From Sva-07 sp963716095 (lineage in GTDB: Bacteria > Actinomycetota > Acidimicrobiia > Acidimicrobiales > Ilumatobacteraceae): DNA of 64,000 nt. Below the pieces are notes generated by a model. It saw only the letters and a list, made by a program, of their open reading frames with translations. It made no database searches and was not told the origin of the DNA. Below are positions 19,943-29,088 of this stretch, piece by piece. The first letter of the stretch is position 1; each line of letters begins with the position of its first letter. The DNA lies in NCBI GenBank assembly GCA_963716095.1, contig CAVQSV010000015.1, forward strand, positions 62,001 through 126,000, given 5' to 3'. The position numbers were made by a program, and so were the translations under genes.

Positions 19943-20880
19943 GGTGGTGACGCTACGCGTCGCTGCCAGGTGCCGTCGGTCCGACGGCGGGTGAGGAACC
20001 CGCCGAGGTCGCCGAGCGCCTCCGTGCTGGCCTCGGCGCTGCCGCGGTCGCTGCCCGCGAGAATCCGGCGGCGAACCGCGCCGGAGATCCCGTCGATCAC
20101 CAGCACCATCACGACCACCATGATCAGCACGGCGGACACGTTCTGCCAGTTGCGGAACTGCACCTGCGAGGAGATCTCGCCGCCGATGCCACCGGCGCCG
20201 ATCAGCCCGAAGATCGCCGACGCCCGCACGTTGATCTCGAACCGGAACAGCCAGTGGGCCACGATCGTCGGGAACACCTGCGGCAGCAGGCCCCAGCGAA
20301 CGCCGGACAACCAGGTGCCCCCCGAGGCCTGGATCGCCTCGACCGGGCCGTCGTCGACCTCCTCGATCGACTCGCTCGACCACTTGCCGAGTGTGCCGAT
20401 CGACGAGAAGCCGATGGCGAGTGCGCCGGCCCACGGGCCGAGGCCGACCACGGCGAGGAAGATCGTGGCCAGGATCAGTTCTGGGAACGCACGGATGATG
20501 ATGAACAGCTGGCGGATCGGAATCCGGATCCACGCAGGTACGACGTTGTTCGAAGCGAGAAAGGCGAGCGGCAGCGAGAACACGGCGGCGATCACTGTGC
20601 CGATCCAGGCGATGTACACCGATTCGAACACCTTGCCGAGCGCACCGCGTTCGAGGACGGCTGGGAAGTCGGGCGGCCACGACAGTTCGATGATCCGCCA
20701 GATGTTGCCGGGCGCCCGTCGCAGCGCGTCGGCGCCGATGTCGAGCCCGCTGACTCCCCAGATGAACGCGAGGAGCACGCCGAGCGCAGCGGCAAGGCGC
20801 CACCACCGAGCGCTGGGCGGATCGGGGCGTTCTTGCGGAGCGTCGCTCGCGACGGGTGCGGCGTCGATCGTCGAGGTCAC
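19858..20880 (-). CDS. phnE: PhnE-type ABC permease
   Basis: Permease of a phosphonate-type ABC importer. The N-terminus MTSTIDAAPVASDAPQERPD starts at GTG 20880, overlapping the stop of the other permease. Membrane segments and the EAA loop (EAIQASGGTWLSGVRWGLLPQVFP) are clear, and the conserved INVRASAIFGLIGAGGIG block is present. The reading frame runs on to 19858, overlapping the dehydratase start by 85 bases. The last 50 or so residues are unlike the family, so one more frame error near 19970 with a true stop at about 19953 is possible. Confidence 0.82.
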   Translation of the reverse strand: MTSTIDAAPVASDAPQERPDPPSARWWRLAAALGVLLAFIWGVSGLDIGADALRRAPGNIWRIIELSWPPDFPAVLERGALGKVFESVYIAWIGTVIAAVFSLPLAFLASNNVVPAWIRIPIRQLFIIIRAFPELILATIFLAVVGLGPWAGALAIGFSSIGTLGKWSSESIEEVDDGPVEAIQASGGTWLSGVRWGLLPQVFPTIVAHWLFRFEINVRASAIFGLIGAGGIGGEISSQVQFRNWQNVSAVLIMVVVMVLVIDGISGAVRRRILAGSDRGSAEASTEALGDLGGFLTRRRTDGTWQRRVASPPCASPTARRSSLRIPHRTSVGATSSWSS

Positions 20881-21695
20881 AGCACCCGCCGACGGATCGC
20901 GTCGCTGATCTGCTCGATGATCATCACGATCACGAAGATCACGATCAGGATTCCGAGGATTCGGTCGTAGCGGAAGAACTGTCGCTGGGCCTCGATCACA
21001 CGGCCGATCCCGCCGCCTCCGACCAGACCGATCACCACCGAGGCGCGGACGTTGAGCTCGAAGACGTACGCGGAGTAGGCGACGTAGGCAGGAAACACCT
21101 CCGGGAGCACGCCGGCGCGAACCGCTGCGGTGTGTCGGCCGCCGGCTGCGAGGGCCGCTTCGAGCGGGCGTGGGTCGGCGCCGTCGACCGTTTCGCTGAA
21201 CAGCTTGACGAGCACCGCGGTGGAGAACACCGTGAGGGCGATCGCGCCGCCGAAGGCCCCGATACTGACGGCGGCGACGAGGATGACGGCGAGCAGCAGG
21301 TCGGGGATCGCCCTGATCACGTTCATGATCGAGCGGACGATGATGAACGTCGGTCGGTTCGGTGCCGTGAGCTGCGACATCATGAACCCGATCGGCATGG
21401 CGAGCAGACAGCCGATCACCGTCGCGACGATGGCGATCTGGAACGTTTCGATCAGCGGGTCGAGCACGTTGTTGCGGTCGAGGACGAAGTCCCAGTCGAT
21501 CGGCCAGAATCGCTGCCACAGCGGGTTGGTCCACACGGTGATGAACGATGACCACTCCCAGCCGGACTGCTGAGCGGAGTAGACCGTGAACGCGACGACT
21601 CCGGCGGCGATCAGCACCGTCCTGGCCCGCAACCGCGGCTTGCGTGGCCGCACCGGTGCCGACATCTCAGCGTCGGCGACTGCGGTGTCAGCCAC
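20877..21695 (-). CDS. phnE: PhnE-type ABC permease, second copy
   Basis: 272-residue inner-membrane permease, paralogous to the neighbour at 19858-20880. GTG start at 21695 (MADTAVADAEMSAPVRPRKPRL). One hydrophobic segment precedes the transport domain. The EAA loop reads EAALAAGGRHTAAVRAGVLPEVFP, followed by LNVRASVVIGLVGGGGIG. The two permeases probably form the heterodimeric channel. Start and stop overlap the genes on either side. Confidence 0.88.
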   Translation of the reverse strand: MADTAVADAEMSAPVRPRKPRLRARTVLIAAGVVAFTVYSAQQSGWEWSSFITVWTNPLWQRFWPIDWDFVLDRNNVLDPLIETFQIAIVATVIGCLLAMPIGFMMSQLTAPNRPTFIIVRSIMNVIRAIPDLLLAVILVAAVSIGAFGGAIALTVFSTAVLVKLFSETVDGADPRPLEAALAAGGRHTAAVRAGVLPEVFPAYVAYSAYVFELNVRASVVIGLVGGGGIGRVIEAQRQFFRYDRILGILIVIFVIVMIIEQISDAIRRRVL

Positions 21696-22479
21696 CGCTG
21701 TGCCCGCCGGCCGAGTCGGCGGCGAGCAGATCGTCTGGCGTGATCGCCCGGCCGTAGATCTCGCGGAAGGTGTCGTCGTCGACGTCGGCGATGTCGCCGT
21801 CGAACACCAATTCGCCCTCGCGGAGTCCGATCAGTCGCTTGCCGTAGTTCCGGGCGAGGTCGAGGAAGTGCAGGTTGATCAGCGTCGTGATGCCGAGGTC
21901 GCGATTGATGCGCTGGAGGTCGCCCATCACCTGGTGGCTGGTGACCGGGTCGAGCGCAGCAACCGGCTCGTCGGCGAGCATGACCGACGGTTCCTGGGCC
22001 AGTGCGCGGGCGATGCCGACGCGCTGCTGCTGGCCACCCGACAGGTTCGATGCCCGCACGTACGCCTTGTCGACGATGCTCACTCGTTCGAGCGCCTCGA
22101 ACGCTGCCTCTTTGTCCGCTGCCGGCCACAGACCGAGCGTCGAACGCCACGTGGGCACGGTGGCGAGTCGCCCCATCAACACGTTGTTCATCACCGTCGT
22201 GCGGGTTGCCAGGTTGAACGTCTGGAAGATCATCCCGATCTGGCTGCGTACCTGGCGCAGCTGCGCGCCCTTCGCTCCGACGACCTCGGTGCCGTTCACC
22301 TTGATCGAGCCCGATGTGGCGGGAACGAGCCCGTTCATCGCACGCAGCAGCGTCGACTTGCCGGCGCCCGACAGCCCCACGACGACGACGAACTCACCGT
22401 CGTCGATCGTGAGGCTGACGTTGCGCAACGCTTTGACGCCGCCCCGGTACGTGACCGAGACGTCGTCGAATTCGATCAC
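21688..22479 (-). CDS. phnC: PhnC-type ABC transporter ATPase
   Basis: 263-residue ATPase starting at GTG 22479 (MIEFDDVSVTYRGGVKAL). Walker A GLSGAGKST, Q-loop in MIFQTFNL, signature LSGGQQQR, Walker B VMLADEPVAALDP and switch His in INLHFLD are all present, so it should be active. The open frame extends upstream to 22641 but that part is unlike the family. It energises the two PhnE-like permeases. Confidence 0.9.
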   Translation of the reverse strand: MIEFDDVSVTYRGGVKALRNVSLTIDDGEFVVVVGLSGAGKSTLLRAMNGLVPATSGSIKVNGTEVVGAKGAQLRQVRSQIGMIFQTFNLATRTTVMNNVLMGRLATVPTWRSTLGLWPAADKEAAFEALERVSIVDKAYVRASNLSGGQQQRVGIARALAQEPSVMLADEPVAALDPVTSHQVMGDLQRINRDLGITTLINLHFLDLARNYGKRLIGLREGELVFDGDIADVDDDTFREIYGRAITPDDLLAADSAGGHSGG

Positions 22480-22516
22480 GAGCCGAATCGACTCCAGATC
22501 GCTGTGTTCCGTCGGG

Positions 22517-23693
22517 TCATTCCGGCGGCTCGGAGATTCCGAGTTCGGCGGCGGCTTCCCGAACGATGTCGAAGTCGGCCTCGTTCGCTGGCTGGATGTC
22601 GGTCCACGAGTAGATCTCGTCGAAGATCGCTTCGCCTTCATCAGTGGCGAGGTAGGCCTCGACAGTGTCGTAGATCGCCGTCTTCAGGGTGTCCGGAAGA
22701 TCGGAGCGAACCGCGACGACATCGTTGGGGATCTCCCGGGTGATCGAGAACACGATCACGTTCTGGCCGACGTCCGGCTCCTCCTCGCGGATGTTCCGAC
22801 GGGCGTCGTCGAACGAGAGGCCGTACTTCGCGTCACCGTTGTAGACCGCGGTGACGGCAGCATCGTGGCTGCCGGCGAAGATCGGGCTGATGTCGGTCTG
22901 CGGGTCGATGCCGGCGTTGACGAGTTCGAGCGCCGGGAACAGGTAGCCCGACGTCGAGCTCTCCGACACGAAGGCGACCTCTTCGCCGGCGACGGCGGAG
23001 ATGTCGCCGATGCAGGAGCGGCCGGGTGAGACGGGCGTGCCGTCCTCGGTCGTGTCGCTCAGCTCGGGGCCGTCGTCACCGAATGCCACGCCGACCTGCA
23101 GCGCCACCGCTTCGAGTGCGGGAACCTGCACGATCTCGCCGTTCTGATTCTCGAGCGCGGTCGCCTCGACCGGCGGCTCGGCGCAGATGGCCGGATCGTT
23201 GGTGAACCACTGGCCGTGATACGTGGCCGAGCCGAAACGGATCGACTGGATCAACGCCTCGATGTTGCCGAAGTTGTCCTTGCCGAGCACGTAGCCGAAG
23301 GGTCCGAACGCACCGAGATCGGCGGTGCCGCTGCCCATGGCGGTGACGAGCCCGGTGTAGTCGGTGGTGACGATGCCCTCGACGTCGATGCCGAGACCCT
23401 CCTCGAGCACGTCGATGAACGGCTGGATGTCGTCCTGGAGCGACTCCTGCTCCTGCGACGGCACGAAACCGAACACGATCGACTCCGGCCAGTCCTCGGG
23501 GACCTCGGCCATGTCATCGGTGCGTCAGGCATGTCAGGGCGTCGGTGGTGTCAGGGGCGTCGGTGGTGTCAGGCGCGTCGGTGGCCGACGGTGCATCCGT
23601 CGTGGCGGAATCCGACGAATCGTCGTCGCTGCCGCATGCTGCGACGACGAGGCCGAGTGCTGCGCACGCGGCGATGATCTTGCGGGACCTCAT
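22517..23693 (-). CDS. phnD: PhnD-type substrate-binding lipoprotein, frameshifted after the signal
   Basis: About 390 residues. The ATG at 23693 gives a lipoprotein signal, MRSRKIIAACAALGLVVAAC, with lipobox VAAC, then a Ser/Thr/Asp/Pro-rich linker with DAPDTTDAPDTT repeats. The frame breaks at about 23515-23545 (at least one indel), and the mature PhnD domain continues from MAEVPEDWPESIVFGFVPSQE to SEPPE at 22517. PhnD-like blocks include VTAMGSGTADLGAFGPFGYVLG and SESSTSGYLFP. The bound ligand is not deducible: the family binds phosphonates, phosphite and other small oxyanions. Confidence 0.82.
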
Positions 23694-23777
23694 GGTGGTG
23701 GTTCTCCTGGGTTGCTGGCGGATTCGCGACGACCGTAGCGGACGCGATCGGATCGGTTGAACCGAATGGCGAAGCGT

Positions 23778-24362
23778 TCACCTTCCGGTAACGAGGGCGT
23801 TGACGACCTGTTCGAACGTGGCCCAGTCGGTCACATCGACGACACCGTCGTGGGCGGCGTTCCATGGGCGGACGTATCGGCACACGGTGGCGTCGGGGTG
23901 CGCGTCGCGCAGTGCGCTCAGATTGTGGTCGGCGTCGTCGAGGTAGATGTCGCACTCGACGGTCGTCTTGTCGTCGACGATGTGGACCTCGGTGGTGGGC
24001 ACGCGGTGTTGGGCGAGCCACTCGAACGTGTCGTGCACCGCGAAGTGGGGTTTGGTGGTGACGATGACGACGCGGTGCCGTCTCGCCAGCCGTTCGAGCG
24101 CCTCGACGGCGCCGTGGTACGGCTCGAGGATGCGGAAGATGCTCGCTCCGTCGCCGCTCGTGCGTGCCCACGACCAGAACTCGCCCATGTCGGTGAAATG
24201 CGTCATCAGGGTCGGAGCGTCCCAGATGTCGACGTGCTCGGGGAGCAGCTCGGTGCCGAATTGGCCGTTGTAGCGAGAGATCCAACCGGCGTTGAAGTCG
24301 GCGACCACCCCGTCGAGGTCGATGCCCAATCTGAGCTGTGGTCGTCGAGAGCTGTCCGCCAT
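23778..24362 (-). CDS. HAD-superfamily 5'-nucleotidase-like hydrolase
   Basis: 194 residues. HAD motif I is DLDGVVADFN, motif II VIVTTKPH, motif III Lys in DDKTTVECD, motif IV YLDDADHN. The arrangement resembles bacterial and mitochondrial 5'(3')-deoxyribonucleotidases. It is divergent from a paralog at 24416 that shares the DLDGVVAD and DDAxHN motifs, with 53 bases between the start codons. Confidence 0.78.
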   Translation of the reverse strand: MADSSRRPQLRLGIDLDGVVADFNAGWISRYNGQFGTELLPEHVDIWDAPTLMTHFTDMGEFWSWARTSGDGASIFRILEPYHGAVEALERLARRHRVVIVTTKPHFAVHDTFEWLAQHRVPTTEVHIVDDKTTVECDIYLDDADHNLSALRDAHPDATVCRYVRPWNAAHDGVVDVTDWATFEQVVNALVTGR

Positions 24363-24415
24363 CGCCGTCCACTCTGGCAGGCTGGAGGTGTGTTGACGAA
24401 CAGTGGGTGCCCGAA

Positions 24416-25069
24416 ATGAACGGTTCGTTCACGCTCGGCGTCGACCTCGACGGTGTCGTGGCCGATCACAGCCGCCGGTTCCGCGACATTCTCGCCGAGA
24501 TCCGGGGCGTCGATCCCGAGTCGTTGACGCTCGACCGGTCGTGGGACTTCGGCGAGTGGGGCCTCGCCCCTGGGGAGTATTCCGAACTGCACCGGGTGGC
24601 GGTGATGGAGCACGACATGTTCCGCACCATGGAGGTCATCGATGGAGCCGCGGACGCGCTGTGGCGGCTGTCCGATGCCGGAGTGTGGATCCGAATCATC
24701 ACCCACCGCCTCTACGTCAACTGGGGCCACGAGAAGGCGGTCGGCGACACCGCTGCATGGCTCGACGCCAACCGGATCCCGTACCGCGATCTGTGCTTCC
24801 TCGGAGCGAAACCGGAGGCGGACGCCGACGCGTACATCGACGATGCACCGCACAATGTCGAACAACTTCGTGCGCACGGCAACACCACGATCGTGTTCGA
24901 CCAGCCGTACAACCGTGGCTTGCCGGGCCCTCGGGCGACGTCATGGCCGGAGGTCGAAGCGATCGTCGCCGAGCTGGTGAGCGCGCACGCCGGCCGTTTC
25001 GAGCCCCAGTTGCCCGGCATCGACGCCGGCGCCGACCGCCTCGGCACCCACCAGCGCAGCGCCGACTGA
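24416..25069 (+). CDS. HAD-superfamily 5'-nucleotidase-like hydrolase, paralog
   Basis: 217 residues from ATG 24416 (MNGSFTLGVDLDGVVADHS). Motif I DLDGVVADHS, motif II IITHRL, motif III Lys in FLGAKPEAD, motif IV YIDDAPHN. It is divergent from and related to the previous HAD gene. An upstream extension of the frame to 24338 crosses the other gene's start and is not favoured. Substrate unknown. Confidence 0.75.
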   Translation: MNGSFTLGVDLDGVVADHSRRFRDILAEIRGVDPESLTLDRSWDFGEWGLAPGEYSELHRVAVMEHDMFRTMEVIDGAADALWRLSDAGVWIRIITHRLYVNWGHEKAVGDTAAWLDANRIPYRDLCFLGAKPEADADAYIDDAPHNVEQLRAHGNTTIVFDQPYNRGLPGPRATSWPEVEAIVAELVSAHAGRFEPQLPGIDAGADRLGTHQRSAD

Positions 25070-25150
25070 ACGTCGCTCGATCGAGGTGGTCGCCCGGGCA
25101 GGCAGTTCCGAGTTGGCCGAGCCCGACGGGGTCTGTCACCGTTCGGCTCC

Positions 25151-25978
25151 GTGCTCACCACGTTCGACCTCCTCGACCTCCAACCCACCGACGACTCGCA
25201 TCGGTTCCAGCTGACCGCTCGCAAGGAGCTGTGCACGCCCTTCGGCTTCCTCTACGGCGGTTCGGGCATCGCCGCGTCGATCGAAGCGGCCGAGCGAGCG
25301 ACCGGGCGGCCACTGCAATGGATCACGACACAGTTCATCGGACGGCCACTGCCTGACGAGGTGATCGACCTCGAGGTGTTGATTCCCGCGGCGGGTCGGG
25401 CGACCACGCAGGCCCAGGTGTTCGGCACGGTCACCGAGCCGAGCGGCGATCGCCGAACGGTCTTCACGTCGTTGTGTGCGCACACTGACCGGCCGACCGG
25501 TGACGCCGTGGGCTTCGCCGACATGCTCGACGTACCGGCACCCGAGGAGTGCCCGCCGATGTCCGACCCGTTTGCGGCTGCTGTCGCCGGGAGCTTCTTC
25601 GACCATCTCGAACGCCGCCTCGCCGCCGGGAAGTTCGCCCTTGACGCACTCGACGACCCGCAGACCGGTCCGCTCGGGCTGTGGTGTCGGATTCCAGACC
25701 ACGTGATCGGGAGTGGGGCCACGCAGGCGTTCATCGCCGACATCATCCCGTTGGCCGTCAGCGCAGCGCTCGGGGTGGCACCCGGCGGCACGAGCCTCGA
25801 CAACACGGTGCGGATCATCGACCCCGAACCATCGGAATGGGTGTTGCTCGACATCGTCGCCGACGGCTTCCACCGCTCGATCGGTCATGGCTCGCTGCGA
25901 CTCTGGAGTCAGGACGGGCGACTGATCGGCACCGCCCAGCAGACCTGCATCATCCGCACCAGCCACCACACCACCTGA
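25151..25978 (+). CDS. Acyl-CoA thioesterase family protein (double hotdog)
   Basis: 275 residues from GTG 25151 (MLTTFDLLDLQPTDDSHRF). Two hotdog halves: the first with FGFLYGGSGIAASIEAAERATGRPLQWITTQFI, the second with GTSLDNTVRIIDPEPSEWVLLDIVADGFHRSIGHGSLRLWSQDG, the typical thioesterase strand pattern ending in GTAQQTCIIR. It presumably cleaves acyl-CoA. The stop is followed two bases later by a palindromic repeat; a half copy (GGGGTCTGTCACC) lies just upstream at about 25127. Confidence 0.75.
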   Translation: MLTTFDLLDLQPTDDSHRFQLTARKELCTPFGFLYGGSGIAASIEAAERATGRPLQWITTQFIGRPLPDEVIDLEVLIPAAGRATTQAQVFGTVTEPSGDRRTVFTSLCAHTDRPTGDAVGFADMLDVPAPEECPPMSDPFAAAVAGSFFDHLERRLAAGKFALDALDDPQTGPLGLWCRIPDHVIGSGATQAFIADIIPLAVSAALGVAPGGTSLDNTVRIIDPEPSEWVLLDIVADGFHRSIGHGSLRLWSQDGRLIGTAQQTCIIRTSHHTT

Positions 25979-25980
25979 CC

Positions 25981-26011
25981 GTTACGTTTGGTGTCAGACA
26001 CCACGAGTAAC
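25981..26011. repeat. 31-bp palindrome of the GTC-GAC family
   Basis: GTTAC, four bases, GGTGTCAGACACC, four bases, GTAAC. The nested inverted repeats are centred on the same A. It lies in the 144-base gap between the thioesterase and the alpha/beta hydrolase. Confidence 0.85.
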
Positions 26012-26122
26012 AGCTGGCGGACCGGGACGGAGGTCCACGCTGCGCAGGGCCGTCGGGGTCGAACGACGATTCGTCCGAATCCGCTGGGCTCTGTGGGCAC
26101 TCGACTGCGAGGATGGCTGATC

Positions 26123-27031
26123 GTGGGGGACGAGTTCGCGACGCCCGACCGGGCAACGTTCATCGAGGTGAATCGGACACGCCTGCGCGCATGGTGCTGG
26201 GGCGATCCGGCGGCCCCACCGGTTGTGCTGGTTCATGGCGCCTACGACCACGGCCGCACGTGGGACGACTTCGCTCCTCGACTGGTGGACCTCGGTTTTC
26301 ACGTCGTGGCGATCGATGTGCGTGGCCACGGTGATTCGGGGCGGCTGTCGTCGGGGATGGTGTGGAGCGCGTGCACGCTCGATCTCTGCGAGCTCGCCCG
26401 GGTGTTGGCACCGACGCCGGGCACGCCGATCGGGATGATCGGGCACTCGATGGGCGGCGGTCAGATCGTCACGGCCGCAGCCACGATGCCCGAACGCTTC
26501 GCCTGGCTCGTCAATCTCGACGGGTTGGGGCCGCCGGCCGAGGGTTTCGGGCATGACGACATCGTCGAGATGGCCACTCGGAGCCTCGACGAGATCGACA
26601 AGTTCGCCAGCAGCCCGCCGCGGCCATGGGCGTCGCGTGACCAGCTTGCCGAGCGGCGCGGGGCGATCAACATTCGACTGCCACGCCCGTTCTTGGAGCA
26701 CCTCGTCGAGTTCGGAACCCGCGAGGTGGAGGGAGGGTTCGTGTGGAAGTGGGATCCCGCGTTCCGCACCGGTGTCCCCGACGGGTTCTCGCTGGATCTG
26801 ATCCTCGCCCAGTATCGCCACGTCACCGCGCCCACGCTCGTGCTGGTCAGCTCCGAGGAGGATGCGTGGACCGAGGTGCACGACGAGGAGGCCGAGCGGC
26901 GGGTGGCGATGCTCGCAGACGGGCGGGTGGAGTCAGTGCCTGGTGCGGGCCACTACGTGCACGTCGAACAGCCCGACTTCGTGCTCGATCGCATCACCCG
27001 GTTCCTCGACGAGATCGGTGCTCGTCCATGA
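26123..27031 (+). CDS. Alpha/beta hydrolase
   Basis: 302 residues from GTG 26123 (MGDEFATPDRATFIEVNRTRL). Oxyanion region VLVHGAYDHGRTW, nucleophile elbow GHSMGG (Ser), a VLVSSEEDAW acid strand and catalytic His in GAGHYVHVEQP: a complete hydrolase triad is plausible. Substrate unknown. The ATG of the next hydrolase-like gene overlaps its stop, so the two and the GNAT gene form an operon. Confidence 0.85.
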   Translation: MGDEFATPDRATFIEVNRTRLRAWCWGDPAAPPVVLVHGAYDHGRTWDDFAPRLVDLGFHVVAIDVRGHGDSGRLSSGMVWSACTLDLCELARVLAPTPGTPIGMIGHSMGGGQIVTAAATMPERFAWLVNLDGLGPPAEGFGHDDIVEMATRSLDEIDKFASSPPRPWASRDQLAERRGAINIRLPRPFLEHLVEFGTREVEGGFVWKWDPAFRTGVPDGFSLDLILAQYRHVTAPTLVLVSSEEDAWTEVHDEEAERRVAMLADGRVESVPGAGHYVHVEQPDFVLDRITRFLDEIGARP

Positions 27032-27660
27032 CCGACGTCCTCGTTCTGCACGATCTCGGTGCGTCGGGTGGCGGTGAGTGGGCCGCCGCGTTCGCCGACT
27101 GGCCCGGACGCGTGCTGGCGCCTGACCTTCCGGGGCACCACGGGGCGCCACCTCCGGTCGGTGGGCAGTACGAGACGGGCGACGCGGTGTTCGTGGCGCT
27201 CGAGGTGCTGCGCGCCGAAGACTCCGATGAACTCGTCGTCGTGGGCGTCGGCCACAACGGTGCAGCGGCCCAGATCCTGGCGCTCGGTGGTCGGGCGGCG
27301 GGCCTGGTGCTGGTCGACGGTTTGGGTGGTCCGTGGCTCGGACCTGTCGAGATCGACACGCGAGCGCGCGAGATGCGCCGACAGATCCTGACGACGACTG
27401 CGGCGATGTCCGATCCCGCTCCTGGTGCCCCCGACCCCCGGGCCACGCTGGTCGCCGGTGCTGCCGACCGAGCGTTCGCTGTTCGCCAGGCCGAAGCGAT
27501 GCCGGTGCCGACCCTGCTGATCGAGACCCCGGCGTCGTCCACGCCCGACGCACGTGACCTCGCCAGCCACTTTGCCCAGGCGACCCTGAACGATCTCGAC
27601 GCCCGCGACCCGGGTCGCGCGGCGCACACCGTGTGGTCATGGTGGGCGACGAACCGGTGA
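27028..27660 (+). CDS. Alpha/beta hydrolase-like protein with Asn at the nucleophile position
   Basis: 210 residues. It begins MTDVLVLHDLGASGGGEWAAAF and LAPDLPGHHGAPPP, as in alpha/beta hydrolases, but the elbow reads GVGHNGAAA, with Asn in place of Ser/Asp/Cys. No clear His near the C-terminus. It may be a non-catalytic homolog or use another residue. ATGA overlap with the upstream hydrolase and GTGA overlap with the downstream acetyltransferase. Confidence 0.65.
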   Translation: MTDVLVLHDLGASGGGEWAAAFADWPGRVLAPDLPGHHGAPPPVGGQYETGDAVFVALEVLRAEDSDELVVVGVGHNGAAAQILALGGRAAGLVLVDGLGGPWLGPVEIDTRAREMRRQILTTTAAMSDPAPGAPDPRATLVAGAADRAFAVRQAEAMPVPTLLIETPASSTPDARDLASHFAQATLNDLDARDPGRAAHTVWSWWATNR

Positions 27661-28130
27661 CGACCCCGGGTGTGAACCACCGCCTGGCTCCAATCGACCA
27701 GACGAACTGGCGAGACGCGCTTCGAGTTCGTGTCAGCGACGAACAGCTGCCGATGGTGGCCGATTCCCAACCGGTCGCACTCGTCATCCTGGCAAAGGCC
27801 TACGTCCGCGAGGGCGACCGTCGTTGGGAGCCACTTGCCTACCTCGATGCCGAGGGCGCGATCGTTGCAGTCCTGGCACTGACGCATGCGGACGACACCG
27901 TCGAGGTGAGGAACATCGCTGTCGACATCGATCGACAAGGCACGGGTGTCGGCACGACAATGATGAGGGCACTGTTGGATCGGTGTCGATCTCAGGGTTG
28001 CAGATCGGTGGAACTGACGTTTCACCCGTCCAACGAGGCGGCGGCTCGGCTCTACCGCCGCGTCGGCTTCAGCCCAACGGGAGAAACTCGCAACGGTGAG
28101 CCGGTCTGGTGCTTCACACTGGCTGAGTAG
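27657..28130 (+). CDS. GNAT-family N-acetyltransferase
   Basis: 157 residues from GTG 27657, which overlaps the previous stop. It has the GNAT acetyl-CoA motif A VRNIAVDIDRQGTGVGTTMM (Q/RxxGxG/A) and motif B EAAARLYRRVGFSPTGE. The acceptor substrate cannot be told. It is co-translated with two hydrolase-like proteins. Confidence 0.85.
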   Translation: MTTPGVNHRLAPIDQTNWRDALRVRVSDEQLPMVADSQPVALVILAKAYVREGDRRWEPLAYLDAEGAIVAVLALTHADDTVEVRNIAVDIDRQGTGVGTTMMRALLDRCRSQGCRSVELTFHPSNEAAARLYRRVGFSPTGETRNGEPVWCFTLAE

Positions 28131-28190
28131 CCGAACCCCAACGCAGTCGCGTGGTTGATGGCCGACGTCTTCGGTGGGAGGGTGGTCGCC

Positions 28191-29025
28191 ATGGACCCTC
28201 AGACCGATGTCGCTGCCCACTACTCGTCGGGCGGATCCTTGCTGGCCGGCATCGAAGCAGGGATCACGGCGATGGGGCTCTCGCCACAGTCAGTCACCGC
28301 CGAGGACCTCAGCCCCGTCGACGAGTTCCATGTCGGCGGCCGTCCGGCAACGGTGGAGTTGGTCGAGCACCTCGAGGCAACGCCAACGAGCGAACTGCTC
28401 GACATCGGTTGCGGCATCGGCGGTACCGCCCGATTCATCGCCTCGACGACCGGCGCTCGTGTCACCGGGGTCGACCTGACTCCCGAGTACATCGACGTGG
28501 CACGGACGCTCAGCGAGTGGACGTCGCTCGATCATCTCGTCGCGATTCGAGGTCGCGAGCGCACTCGACATGCCCTTCGACGACGAGTCGTTCGACGGTG
28601 CCACCCAACTGCACGTCGGCATGAACATCGGCGACAAGGCAGCGCTGTTCGCCGAGATCCAGCGAGTCCTGCGCCCGGGTGCCCGGTTCGCGCTCTACGA
28701 CATCATGACGATGTCAGTTGGTGACATCGCGTTCCCGGTCCCGTGGGCAGGCGATGATTCGAGCAGCTTCGTCGTCGATGTGGCGAGCTACCGCACGAAC
28801 CTCGAGGCGGCTGGGTTCGAGGTGCTCGCCGAACGCAATCGGGGACCCTTCGCGGCCGAGTTCTTCGCAGCGTTGCGCGAGCGGAGCGCGAGTGCTGACG
28901 GCCCACCGCCGCTCGGACTGCACCTCATGATGGGATCCGACGCTCCGACGAAGATCGGCAACATGATCGCGGCAATCGCAGCCGGCATCATCGCCCCGGT
29001 GGAACTCATCTGCCGTCGTCCATGA
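28191..29025 (+). CDS. SAM-dependent methyltransferase, one frameshift
   Basis: About 278 residues from ATG 28191, preceded by GGGAGG. ATG 28158 is a longer alternative. SAM motif I is LLDIGCGIGGTARFIA, followed by VTGVDLTPEYID. At about 28555 one extra base moves the frame to SALDMPFDDESFDGATQLHVGMNI, then VLRPGARFALYDIM. The class resembles UbiE/CoQ5- and sarcosine-type methyltransferases. The acceptor is unknown. Confidence 0.8.
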
Positions 29026-29056
29026 GTGCAACGCCTGGGGTCTGTCACGTCTGGGA

Positions 29057-29085
29057 TTACATCACGGGTCAGACCCGTGATGTAA
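29057..29085. repeat. 29-bp perfect palindrome of the GTC-GAC family
   Basis: TTACATCACGGGTC, a central A, then GACCCGTGATGTAA: 14-base perfect arms. It sits between convergent stops (29025 and 29089) and could act as a two-way terminator. A half copy, GGGGTCTGTCACG, precedes it at about 29037. Confidence 0.92.
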
Positions 29086-29088
29086 CGG

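Noticed and set aside
18698..20908. Very long plus-strand ORF opposite the dehydratase and permease genes
   Set aside because: Low-complexity, Arg/Asp-rich translation with no motifs; the minus strand carries clear enzyme and permease families. It is a GC-rich shadow.
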